DNA of 64,000 bases from F23-D06 sp947165685 (GTDB lineage: Bacteria > Bacteroidota > Bacteroidia > Bacteroidales > WCHB1-69). The DNA is taken from the NCBI GenBank assembly GCA_947165685.1, contig CAMVBK010000002.1:109144-173143 (forward strand). The letters run 5' to 3'. Shown here piece by piece: positions 25,754 to 33,563 of this stretch. A model generated the notes under the pieces. It was given only the letters and a program-made list of their open reading frames with translations, searched no databases and was not told where the DNA came from. Each line of letters starts with the position of its first letter. Position 1 is the stretch's first letter. A program made the position numbers and the translations under genes.

Positions 25754-28369
25754 CTACTTCTTCTTCCCCGTCAACAACCCTTGAATCTCGTTTAGCTTCA
25801 TTAACGCCTCCACGGGCGTGAGACTGTTGATGTCCAAACCAACGATGGTCTCCTTGACTTCGAGGAGCAGCGGGTCGTCCAAGTTGATGAAACTCAACTG
25901 GTAATTGTCGTCTTTAGGCTTTTCGATGTGCACCTCCTCGCCCTTTTCTTCGCGGCGGGCGCGGGACTCTTCGAGCTGCTTGAGGATCTCTTCGGCGCGG
26001 CGCAGCACGGCGGGTGGCATACCGGCCATGCGGGCCACGTGGATGCCGAAACTGTGCTCGCTGCCGCCCTCCTCCAACTTGCGCAGGAAATAGACCTTAT
26101 TGTCGAGTTCCTTCACCGACACGTGGTAGTTCTTGATGCGGGGGAACTGCGCGGCCATGTCGTTGAGCTCGTGGTAGTGCGTGGCGAACAGCACTTTGGC
26201 GTGGTGGAGCGGGTTCTCGTGCAGGTATTCGGCGATGGACCACGCGATGGAGATGCCGTCGTAAGTGCTTGTGCCCCTGCCGATTTCATCCAATAGCACC
26301 AAACTGCGGTTGGTGACGTTGTTGAGGATGTTGGCCGTTTCGTTCATTTCGACCATAAAGGTGGATTCGCCGGTGGAGATATTGTCGGAGGCACCCACGC
26401 GGGTGAAAATCTTATCGACGATGCCGATGGTACACTCGCGGGCGGGCACGTAGCAGCCCATTTGCGCCATCAGCGTGATGAGCGCAGTCTGCCGCAGCAG
26501 CGCCGACTTACCCGACATGTTCGGACCGGTGATGATGATAATCTGCTGTTTGTCCGTGTCCAAGTGGATGTCGTTGGCGATGTAGGGTTCCTCGGGCGGA
26601 AGCTGCCGCTCAATCACCGGGTGACGACCCTCTTTGATGTCGATGCTCTGGAAGTTGCTGATGACCGGCTTGGTATATTGGTATTGCACGGCACAGTAGG
26701 CGAAGGCGTTGAGCACGTCGAGACGGGCGGCGAGGCGGGCATTGTTCTGGATGATGGGGATGTAGTCGGCGAGACTGACGACCAGCTCGTTGTAGAGCCG
26801 CACTTCGATTTCCAGAATCTTCTCCTGCGCTCCCAAAATCTTGGTTTCCAGCTCTTTAAGTTCTTCGGTGATATAGCGTTCGCTGCCGGTGAGGGTCTGC
26901 TTGCGGGTCCACTCCGCCGGCACCTTCGACTTGTAGGTGTTCGTCACCTCAAGGTAATAGCCGAACACGTTGTTGAAGCCGATTTTCAGCGAGTTGATAC
27001 CGGTCTTGGCGGCTTCGCGCTGCTGGATGTCGGCCAAGATGCCCCGGCTGTTGGTGGCTAAGTCGGTGAGCTCGTCGAGTTCGGCGTTGACCCCGCGACG
27101 GAAGATGCCGCCCTTGCTCGGCACCACCGGCGGTTCTTCGCAAATCTCCTTCTCGATGCGTTTCGCGATATTGGCACAAGGATTCAGTTTATCCGAAATA
27201 TCCTTCAAAATAGGGGATTGCGCACTTTCGCAGAGGGCTTTCAGTTGCTCGGTGGCCCGCAGGGAGACGGCTAACTGCAACGCCTCGCGCGGGTTTATTT
27301 TCCCCGTGGCGATTTTGGAGACCATGCGTTCCATATCGCCCATCGGCTTGAAAATTTCTGTCAGTTGTGTTGTAAATTCTTGATTGTTAATCAAATACTC
27401 AACAACAGAGAGTCGTTCGTCGATGAGCACCTTCTCCTTCAGCGGCATGAGAATCCATTTGCGCAGCATACGGGATCCCATCGGGGTTTGGGTCTGGTCG
27501 AGCACATCGAGCAAAGTGACGGCGTTTTCGTTGGGCGAGTGGATGAGTTCGAGGTTGCGGATGGTAAACTTGTCCAACCAGACGAAGCGATCCTCCTCAA
27601 TCCTGCTTATCTTGGTGATATGCTGAATCTTATGGTTCTGCGTTTCGTAAATGTAATGTAGGGCGGCGCCAGCGGCGATGATGCCGAGCGGGAGGTCTTC
27701 CACGCCGAAGCCTTTGAGCGATTTGGTGTGGAAGTGCTTGGTCAGCAGCTCGCGGGTGTAGTCGGTTTTAAAGACCCAGTCATCGAGTTGGGTGAGCAGC
27801 ATTTTCTCGCCGAAGCGCTGTTTGAAGGCTTGTGTCTTACCCTTTTGGATGACGAGCTCCATGGGCTTGAAGTTCTGGAACAGCTTGTCCAAGTATTCGT
27901 CGTTGCCCTCGGCGAGGTAGAACTCGCCAGTGGAAATGTCGAGGAAGGCAATGCCGCTCTGCTTGTCGGTGAGGTGGAGGGCGGCGAGGAAGTTGTTCTC
28001 GCGCTGTTCGAGCACCTTGTCGTTGATGGAGACGCCAGGCGTGACCAACTCGATGATCCCGCGTTTCACGAGGGTTTTGGTGAGTTTGGGGTCTTCGAGC
28101 TGTTCGCAGATGGCCACGCGGTAGCCGGCGCGCACGAGCCGCGGCAGGTACGTGTCGAGGGCGTGGTGGGGAAAACCCGCCAGCTCAGTCTGCGACGCGC
28201 CCTTCCCGTGTCGGGTCAGCGTGATACCTAAAATCTTGGACGTTTTGACGGCATCTTCGCCGTAAGTCTCATAAAAATCCCCCACTCGGAACAGTAAAAT
28301 GGCATCGGGATGTTTGGCCTTGAATTGGTTGTACTGTCGCATCAACGGGGTCTCGGCACTCTTTTCCAT
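25754..28369 (-). CDS. mutS: DNA mismatch repair protein MutS
   Basis: 871 residues, normal MutS length. The mismatch-contact motif is VGDFYETYG (about 29-37). Connector and clamp domains follow, then the ATPase: Walker A GPNMSGKSALLRQ near 613, the ABC signature region GESTFMVEMNETANIL, Walker B LVLLDEIGRGTSTYDG, and the trans-acting ATHYHELND histidine. The helix-turn-helix dimerisation end is present (LARMAGMPPAVLRRAEEIL). It recognises mismatches after replication and recruits MutL, which is not in the window. It is a single-gene unit with its own promoter, converging on cassette copy 2. Confidence 0.97.
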   Translation of the reverse strand: MEKSAETPLMRQYNQFKAKHPDAILLFRVGDFYETYGEDAVKTSKILGITLTRHGKGASQTELAGFPHHALDTYLPRLVRAGYRVAICEQLEDPKLTKTLVKRGIIELVTPGVSINDKVLEQRENNFLAALHLTDKQSGIAFLDISTGEFYLAEGNDEYLDKLFQNFKPMELVIQKGKTQAFKQRFGEKMLLTQLDDWVFKTDYTRELLTKHFHTKSLKGFGVEDLPLGIIAAGAALHYIYETQNHKIQHITKISRIEEDRFVWLDKFTIRNLELIHSPNENAVTLLDVLDQTQTPMGSRMLRKWILMPLKEKVLIDERLSVVEYLINNQEFTTQLTEIFKPMGDMERMVSKIATGKINPREALQLAVSLRATEQLKALCESAQSPILKDISDKLNPCANIAKRIEKEICEEPPVVPSKGGIFRRGVNAELDELTDLATNSRGILADIQQREAAKTGINSLKIGFNNVFGYYLEVTNTYKSKVPAEWTRKQTLTGSERYITEELKELETKILGAQEKILEIEVRLYNELVVSLADYIPIIQNNARLAARLDVLNAFAYCAVQYQYTKPVISNFQSIDIKEGRHPVIERQLPPEEPYIANDIHLDTDKQQIIIITGPNMSGKSALLRQTALITLMAQMGCYVPARECTIGIVDKIFTRVGASDNISTGESTFMVEMNETANILNNVTNRSLVLLDEIGRGTSTYDGISIAWSIAEYLHENPLHHAKVLFATHYHELNDMAAQFPRIKNYHVSVKELDNKVYFLRKLEEGGSEHSFGIHVARMAGMPPAVLRRAEEILKQLEESRARREEKGEEVHIEKPKDDNYQLSFINLDDPLLLEVKETIVGLDINSLTPVEALMKLNEIQGLLTGKKK

Positions 28370-28388
28370 CTTTCAATTTTTAAGATGG

Positions 28389-28396
28389 CAAAAGTA
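28389..28396 (-). promoter_or_regulatory. -7 box (TACTTTTG) for mutS
   Basis: CAAAAGTA on the plus strand, 20 bases before the mutS start codon. Confidence 0.7.
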
Positions 28397-28548
28397 CGAT
28401 TTTTCTTGGAATTTCAACACCCTTCCCGACCTTTTTCGCACTCTAATCGGATTATTATGATTTGTTAACACATTTTGTGCAGAAAACGGGTGATTATTGG
28501 TTAAATGAAGTTGCCGAAACGTAAAATTTCGCGCCTTTACAACACGCC

Positions 28549-29706
28549 TCAAAACAATTCGTTCAATTTCCGCGTCGCATTCATCCAATCGTAGTGTTCG
28601 TGTACAAAATGGTGACCATGTTCCGCAAGCTGCTGATAATAAGCGGGATCCGTGAGCAGTCGGTCGAGGGTTTCCACATATTGCAGGGTAGTGCCGCATG
28701 CCACGATAGCCCCTTCCTGCGCGGCGGGGTCCAGCGGTTTGGCGGCTAACGGCGAGGTCACGCACGGCAATTTCATCGACATGGCCTCCAACAGCTTGTT
28801 CTGCAGGCCGGTACCCATTCTCATCGGAGCGATGAAGACGCGGGCTTGCGCGTAGCAGTCGGTCATGGAGGGCACCCAACCCGTGACCGTGATGTGGTCG
28901 CTCTGCAGGGCGCGGACCTTCTTGGCGGGATCGGCGCCGGCGAGCATCAGCTTCACCTCCGGATGCCTTTTCCGCAGCTCGGGCAGGATCTCCTTGGCTA
29001 AATAGACGGCGGCATCCACGTTGGGCGGATAGTTCATGTTGCCGGAAAAAATCAAGTCGTGGGTTTTCGGCACCTCATCGTGGCTGAACTTGGCGAAATC
29101 CACTCCGTTCGGGACCACCACAATTTCCTCTTTCATAGGATGTTGTATCAATTCCCTATCCAAGGCGGTGATGATGGTCTTGCCCTCGAAATCGTCGAAG
29201 ATGTCGGTCTCGTAGCGGGCGATGCGGCGACCTTCCATGCGGAAGAAGGAGCGAAAGAGGGGAATGGCTTTCCGGGCGCGGCGCGACATCCCCATCGAAA
29301 AGGCGTCTTGGTAGTCCAGCACTTTGGGAATCCGGTAGTTGCGGACGTATTCCGCCATCCGGAAAAGTTGGCAATAGATTCTGTCCGGCTGCACCTCCTG
29401 GATGATTTTGTCAATTTCCTTGTGGTTGCGCTGGCTGTAGAAGTAGCCGCACTGCACCGGCAACCCCGAGAGAAACGCCCCCGCCATATTGAGTGCGCTG
29501 CGCACCGGGTGTTGCCGGAGGAAATGCACCTCGCGGCAAAAAGGGGTCAGCTCGCGCATCGCCTCCGACGGCACGGCATGACTGTAGAGGGCCACCAAAT
29601 AGAGGTCGTGCCATTTCGACAGCTCCCGGATCTGGTAGTAGGCTCTCAGCTTGTCGCCCTTCTCCAACGGGAAGGGGATGCGGGAAAGGACCACTAATAT
29701 CTTCAT
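28549..29706 (-). CDS. Glycosyltransferase family 4-like (GT-B) enzyme
   Basis: 385 residues with a GT-B double-Rossmann fold. The N-terminal acceptor half begins KILVVLSRIPFPLEKGDKLRAYYQIREL. The C-terminal donor half has VVPNGVDFAKF, LIFSGNMNYPPNVDAAVYL, the nucleotide-sugar site IAPMRMGTGLQNKLLEAMSMKLPCVTS and a final coiled helix. The N-terminal pattern is like the sugar transferases found in exopolysaccharide and exosortase-associated clusters. The sugar donor and acceptor are unknown, and no polysaccharide cluster surrounds it: mutS lies 178 bases downstream and an AAA-ATPase/nuclease gene upstream. It has its own -7 box. Confidence 0.85.
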   Translation of the reverse strand: MKILVVLSRIPFPLEKGDKLRAYYQIRELSKWHDLYLVALYSHAVPSEAMRELTPFCREVHFLRQHPVRSALNMAGAFLSGLPVQCGYFYSQRNHKEIDKIIQEVQPDRIYCQLFRMAEYVRNYRIPKVLDYQDAFSMGMSRRARKAIPLFRSFFRMEGRRIARYETDIFDDFEGKTIITALDRELIQHPMKEEIVVVPNGVDFAKFSHDEVPKTHDLIFSGNMNYPPNVDAAVYLAKEILPELRKRHPEVKLMLAGADPAKKVRALQSDHITVTGWVPSMTDCYAQARVFIAPMRMGTGLQNKLLEAMSMKLPCVTSPLAAKPLDPAAQEGAIVACGTTLQYVETLDRLLTDPAYYQQLAEHGHHFVHEHYDWMNATRKLNELF

Positions 29707-29752
29707 TTCGACAATATTACGACTTAAAATGCCGAACGTTCTGTTCGGACGG

Positions 29753-29760
29753 CAAAGATA
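29753..29760 (-). promoter_or_regulatory. -7 box (TATCTTTG) for the glycosyltransferase gene
   Basis: CAAAGATA on the plus strand, 46 bases before the start codon. The AACCCAT repeats at 29768-29800 fill the -33 region. Confidence 0.75.
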
Positions 29761-29767
29761 CGATTTT

Positions 29768-29800
29768 AATGGTTATGGGTTATGGGTTATTGGTTATTGA
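29768..29800. repeat. Short array of GGTTATG/GGTTATT units
   Basis: Four to five imperfect seven-base units (read AACCCAT on the minus strand) just upstream of the glycosyltransferase -7 box. The same arrangement, with the same flanking TTTTAAT, is found at 31401-31420. Confidence 0.75.
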
Positions 29801-29814
29801 AGCTTGATACAAGT

Positions 29815-31362
29815 TTACCGCACTTCCCAGCCCTCAATATTCCTTGTCTCCTTCGAGAAGTTCACCCCGATCTTGACGATTTGGCGGCCGTCGGCGGTGA
29901 ACGGAATCATATACTCTTTGGTGTCAATCTGTTGCAGTGCCTCCTGCGCCGATTTGTCGAATTTGAACTCGAAGACGTAGGTGTAGTCGTCGGTCTTCAC
30001 CACCATGTCGATGCGGCCGCGAGAGGTACGGTACTCGGCAATGGTGTGGTAGCCCATCAGCCGGCAGACGGTGAACAGCACATTCTGGAAGTGGTTCTCG
30101 CAGTCGCGGATCAGCTCGTAGGGGGTGTCGCCGAAAAAGGCTTCCATCCGTTCCATAAAACCGTCGATGTCGCCCTTCCGCAGGTCGCGCACGAAATGCT
30201 CGATGTAGAAGCTCGACTGGTTTTCCGTGCCGCCCACATATTTCGGCAGCAGGAAACGCAGGAAACTCAACTCCACCTCCTTGTTGGGAAATCCGAGGCT
30301 GTAGCTGTCGAAATCTTTGTCGAAACCCTTAATCGTCAGATAACCAGTCTGATACAGCAAAGCCACAGGTTCTGTGAAAAGAGAGTCCTTGCCGGAAAGG
30401 TCGGTGGCCGTAATGTCACCTTCCGAAAGATGTTGAATCTTATATTGCCCGTCTTTCAGCAACTTGACCAAAAACGTCGGGGTGCCAGTGGAGAACCAGT
30501 AGTTTTGTAACTGGCAGCTGCTCAACGCATTCAACACGCTGAACGGGTTATAGACATCCTTCGACATATCCGGCGAGAAGTGGTAGCCGTCGTACATGGC
30601 CTTCAACTTTCCCATCATCGCATCCTCGTCCACCTGCTCCTGTTTCGCGAATTTCTGGATGAAAGGGGTGAACGTCTGCCGGATTTCCTCTTCGGTGAAA
30701 CCGCAGATGTCGGCGTAGGCGTTGTTGAGCGAGATGTCCTGCAGGTTGTTCAGGTCGCTGAAGATGCTGACGTGCGAGAACTTGGTCACGCCGGTGAGGA
30801 AGGCAAAGCGGATGTGCTCGTCGCAGGTCTTGAGGTTGGAATAGAAACCCTTGAGGATGTTGCGGAACTCCGTCAGCAGCGATTCGTTGTCGATGGCTTG
30901 CAGCAGCGGCTTGTCGTACTCGTCCACCAGGACGACCACCTGTTTCCCTTCCTTTTTCGAAACAGAGAGAATAACATTCTTGAAGCGTTGGGCCACATCG
31001 CTGTCCGGTTTCTGAAGTCCGTATTCCTCCTCCCATAAAGTGAGATTGGAGTCAAGGGCTGCTATCAGACCTTCCACGGAAGTGTATAAGCCGACATTCA
31101 AATCCAGATATAGTATAGGATAGATATTCCAATCTTTCTCTAATTCGGCGATGGCCAGCCCCTCGAACAGTTCCCTTTTTCCTTGGAAGAAGGCTTTCAG
31201 CGTGGAGAGCAAGAGGCTCTTGCCGAACCTGCGCGGACGCGACAGGAAGTAATATTTGGCCTCCTTGGTGAGTTCGAACAACTGGCGTGTCTTATCGACA
31301 TAAAGGAAGCCGTCCTCCCGGAGTGATTTGAAGCTCTGTATTCCTATGGGCAGTTTTTGCAT
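29815..31362 (-). CDS. AAA-ATPase-like protein with C-terminal PD-(D/E)XK nuclease-like domain (DUF1703)
   Basis: 515 residues. The N-terminal AAA-ATPase-like domain has IGIQSFKSLREDGFLYVDKT, the P-loop-like SRPRRFGKSLLLSTLKAFF, and Walker B VVLVDEYDKPL near 150. The C-terminal 100 residues look like the PDDEXK_9 fold (GRIDMVVKTDDYTYVFEFKFDKS, with the E-x-K catalytic pattern). The family is greatly expanded in Bacteroidota, each genome having many diverged copies, and its role is unsettled (mobile or housekeeping NTPase). It lies alone between the glycosyltransferase and a small secreted protein and has its own -7 box. Confidence 0.88.
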   Translation of the reverse strand: MQKLPIGIQSFKSLREDGFLYVDKTRQLFELTKEAKYYFLSRPRRFGKSLLLSTLKAFFQGKRELFEGLAIAELEKDWNIYPILYLDLNVGLYTSVEGLIAALDSNLTLWEEEYGLQKPDSDVAQRFKNVILSVSKKEGKQVVVLVDEYDKPLLQAIDNESLLTEFRNILKGFYSNLKTCDEHIRFAFLTGVTKFSHVSIFSDLNNLQDISLNNAYADICGFTEEEIRQTFTPFIQKFAKQEQVDEDAMMGKLKAMYDGYHFSPDMSKDVYNPFSVLNALSSCQLQNYWFSTGTPTFLVKLLKDGQYKIQHLSEGDITATDLSGKDSLFTEPVALLYQTGYLTIKGFDKDFDSYSLGFPNKEVELSFLRFLLPKYVGGTENQSSFYIEHFVRDLRKGDIDGFMERMEAFFGDTPYELIRDCENHFQNVLFTVCRLMGYHTIAEYRTSRGRIDMVVKTDDYTYVFEFKFDKSAQEALQQIDTKEYMIPFTADGRQIVKIGVNFSKETRNIEGWEVR

Positions 31363-31385
31363 ATTCGACCGATTTTTAGAGAGTG

Positions 31386-31393
31386 CAAAGATA
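31386..31393 (-). promoter_or_regulatory. -7 box (TATCTTTG) for the AAA-ATPase/DUF1703 gene
   Basis: CAAAGATA on the plus strand, 24 bases before the start codon, with an AACCCATAACC repeat directly upstream. Confidence 0.75.
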
Positions 31394-31400
31394 CAATTTT

Positions 31401-31420
31401 AATGGTTATGGGTTATTGAA
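31401..31420. repeat. Short GGTTATG/GGTTATT repeat
   Basis: Two to three units, the same sequence context (TTTTAATGGTTATGGG) as at 29768. In both places it sits immediately upstream of a minus-strand -7 box. Confidence 0.7.
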
Positions 31421-31433
31421 GCTGGGTTGGGTT

Positions 31434-31991
31434 TCATATCCCGCCGAAGTCGCTTTCCACCATCACCCATCTTTCTTCGGTTTTCGAATAGATGTATTTG
31501 CAATTAACCCAATCGCTTACGGCAATACACCAACGCATTCTTCCGTGGATTTTTTCCCAACTTAAATAGCGAGAACCGACTGTAACGGAAACGGTGTCGT
31601 GAAGAAATTCCACGTGTGGACCCCCTAAAATGTTCATTTTCTTATCTAACTTGGCTTTTTTCGACACCTTCCACATCTGTTCACTATCGTTTTGGTATGT
31701 ATAAATCGTCACAAAGCCGGTTTTTTCAGTGGAAACAGCGTTAAGTTTATGAGCCATATATTTAACGGTCTCATTGGAAAAACCGCTGCCCGTTTGGATG
31801 TACATTGCCGTATCATATAAATGACCGAATTTCACGTCTTTGGCTCTGATATGGTTGAACGAATACATCGAATCAACAAGCGCATCGGCGGTGCTGGCAA
31901 TGAGCATATCCAACGGTTGACCCTCCTGCGCCTGGAGTTTCACCGGACAAAGGATGACCAATAGGAAAATGCAATGGAGTAAGCGTTTCAT
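31434..31991 (-). CDS. Small secreted protein of unknown function
   Basis: 185 residues from the ATG at 31989-31991; a longer frame starting at 32018 overlaps the -7 box and is rejected. A signal peptide (MKRLLHCIFLLVILCPVKLQAQ) is followed by a mixed alpha/beta domain (FSNETVKYMAHKLNAV; SRYLSWEKIHGRMRWCIAVSDWVNC). No family recognised. Single-gene unit. Confidence 0.65.
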   Translation of the reverse strand: MKRLLHCIFLLVILCPVKLQAQEGQPLDMLIASTADALVDSMYSFNHIRAKDVKFGHLYDTAMYIQTGSGFSNETVKYMAHKLNAVSTEKTGFVTIYTYQNDSEQMWKVSKKAKLDKKMNILGGPHVEFLHDTVSVTVGSRYLSWEKIHGRMRWCIAVSDWVNCKYIYSKTEERWVMVESDFGGI

Positions 31992-32015
31992 GAAATCGGT
32001 TTTTGATAACATCGG

Positions 32016-32023
32016 CAAAGATA
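32016..32023 (-). promoter_or_regulatory. -7 box (TATCTTTG) for the 31991 gene
   Basis: CAAAGATA on the plus strand, 25 bases before the chosen start; it overlaps the longer candidate start. Confidence 0.7.
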
Positions 32024-32037
32024 AAATTTCGAGTTCG

Positions 32038-33252
32038 TCAAACTGACGGTAACCCTTCCTTGAGAAACTTTTTTAAAGACAAATGAGTGATTCCGTTCTC
32101 GTCTCTTGTGGTCAACAACGGCGTTGCACTGATGACGTATTTCGGATGATTGTCGCGGATCTTTTCCAAAGAACCGAATTCCCGCTTGCGGGTGGACTCT
32201 TCAGCAATGATATAACTTGCCTGAATGTAAACGGTCTTGCCAGGCTTGGTGCAGACGAAATCCACCTCCCCTGCATTCAGCACGCCCACCTTCACCTCGT
32301 AGCCGAGGAAGTGCAGATGCTTGTAAATGGCATTCTCGATCACCTTCTCAATATAAGAATCCATGCCGCCCTCCGCTTTGAGATTGCGAAGCCCCAAATC
32401 GTTCCAATAGACCTTTTCGTTGGACTCAAAAATCTTCTTCCCATGTATGTCGTAACGGGGCACGATGTCCAACAGGTAAGCTTCGGCATAGAAGCCCCGA
32501 TAGAGCAGGACAAGGTTGGCCGACACGTTTTCATGTTGCGACTTCATGTATTTGGCAATGCTGTTGGCCGAGGTGAGTTTGCCGGTGGTATCGGCATAGA
32601 AGGCGATGAGGTTGTTCAGGAAGGGAATGTTGCGGATGTCGTGCCGCTCGATGATATCCTTGAGCATGATCGTATTGAAGACGCTGGTAAGATAAGCCCA
32701 GACCTGTTCATCGCTGTCAAGACCCACTTTTCTGAGACCGGGAAGACCACCGTAGGTCAGATAAGTCATGAGGGTTTCGTCGCTGTCGGAAAGATTGTGG
32801 AATTCCAGAAACTCGGAATAGGTGAGCGGATGGATGCGCACCTCCACATATCGTCCGGCTATCAAGGAGGCCAGTTCGCCGGAAAGCATCTTGGAGTTGC
32901 TGCCGGTGATGATGACATCCGTGTTATCCTCTGAGTACCAGTTGCAAACGCTCTCTTCAAAGTGTTCAATTTGCTGCACTTCATCGATGAGAATAAAATT
33001 GTGCTTTCCCGGGATAAAGCGTGCCTCAATCCAGTTATCCAGGTCGTCTTTGGTCTTGATGTCTTTGAACGCCTTCTTTTCCTTGTCAATGAAAATGATA
33101 TTGACATCCGGATCATCTTTGTGACGCTGCATAAAGTCTTTGAGAACAAAGCTTTTGCCAACGCGGCGCGAGCCAACCAAGGCGATGATGTTGCCTTTGC
33201 CTATCCACGAATCCACAATGTCCGCATAGTGCTTCCTTGTAAGTACTTCCAT
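32038..33252 (-). CDS. AAA_14 / DUF4143 ATP-binding protein
   Basis: 404 residues from the ATG at 33250-33252 (MEVLTRKHYADIV). A frame extending to 33288 would cross the -7 box at 33277-33284 and is rejected. The AAA_14 domain has Walker A LVGSRRVGKSFVLKDFM near 27 and Walker B FILIDEVQQIEHFEE near 95, then the sensor GSNSKMLSGELASLIAGRY. The second half is DUF4143 (LKDIIERHDIRNIPFLNNLIAFYADTTGK; GEVDFVC with the nuclease-like acidic residue). It belongs to a very common, multi-copy prokaryotic family of unclear role. Single-gene unit. Confidence 0.88.
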   Translation of the reverse strand: MEVLTRKHYADIVDSWIGKGNIIALVGSRRVGKSFVLKDFMQRHKDDPDVNIIFIDKEKKAFKDIKTKDDLDNWIEARFIPGKHNFILIDEVQQIEHFEESVCNWYSEDNTDVIITGSNSKMLSGELASLIAGRYVEVRIHPLTYSEFLEFHNLSDSDETLMTYLTYGGLPGLRKVGLDSDEQVWAYLTSVFNTIMLKDIIERHDIRNIPFLNNLIAFYADTTGKLTSANSIAKYMKSQHENVSANLVLLYRGFYAEAYLLDIVPRYDIHGKKIFESNEKVYWNDLGLRNLKAEGGMDSYIEKVIENAIYKHLHFLGYEVKVGVLNAGEVDFVCTKPGKTVYIQASYIIAEESTRKREFGSLEKIRDNHPKYVISATPLLTTRDENGITHLSLKKFLKEGLPSV

Positions 33253-33276
33253 TTTCCTTTGTATTATAACCGGCGG

Positions 33277-33284
33277 CAAAGATA
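33277..33284 (-). promoter_or_regulatory. -7 box (TATCTTTG) for the AAA_14/DUF4143 gene
   Basis: CAAAGATA on the plus strand, 24 bases before the chosen start. Confidence 0.75.
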
Positions 33285-33423
33285 GCAAAATTTATTGCTT
33301 ACAAACAATGAAAAAATAAAAATATGATTTTTGTTGTTTATAGACAATAAAATCACATTTTCAAATTAAGGGAAGGCACGCTTTTCGTAGCTTGTTGTTT
33401 AATAACGATAAGAATATATTTTT

Positions 33424-33459
33424 AGTGAACAGTGAACAGTGAGTAGTGAATGGTGAATT
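33424..33459. repeat. Short tandem array AGTGAAC/AGTGAAT
   Basis: Four to five seven-base units (AGTGAAC, AGTGAGT, AGTGAAT, GGTGAAT) in the spacer after ftcD. Confidence 0.75.
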
Positions 33460-33465
33460 AAGAAG

Positions 33466-33510
33466 AATGCCGTTGCGGGAACACGATAATCGCATCTCCA
33501 CAACGGCATT
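33466..33510 (-). terminator. 10-bp stem-loop after ftcD
   Basis: AATGCCGTTG (33466-33475) and CAACGGCATT (33501-33510) are perfectly complementary around a 25-base loop, 54 bases past the ftcD stop. The tail on the minus strand (CTTCTTAATT) is only moderately T-rich, so termination is probable rather than certain. Confidence 0.55.
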
Positions 33511-33563
33511 TTCTGATATTAACGGTTCCGATTTATTCGCAAATCGCAAACCGTAAATCGCTA

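Larger units (their letters stand above)
33253..33563. other. 311-base spacer: promoter, short repeats and a stem-loop
   Basis: Contains the -7 box at 33277, an AT-rich stretch, a GTGAACA-type array at 33424-33459 and the stem-loop at 33466-33510. No coding potential seen. Confidence 0.7.

Noticed and set aside
24319..25784. Small frames of 75-85 codons inside the two 252-bp cassettes
   Set aside because: They cross the palindrome arms, have no start-site signal, and identical copies follow simply from DNA identity.
29815..33252. Defence island built from the two AAA ATPase genes
   Set aside because: Both families are common multi-copy genes in Bacteroidota, have separate promoters, and no known defence partners lie nearby.
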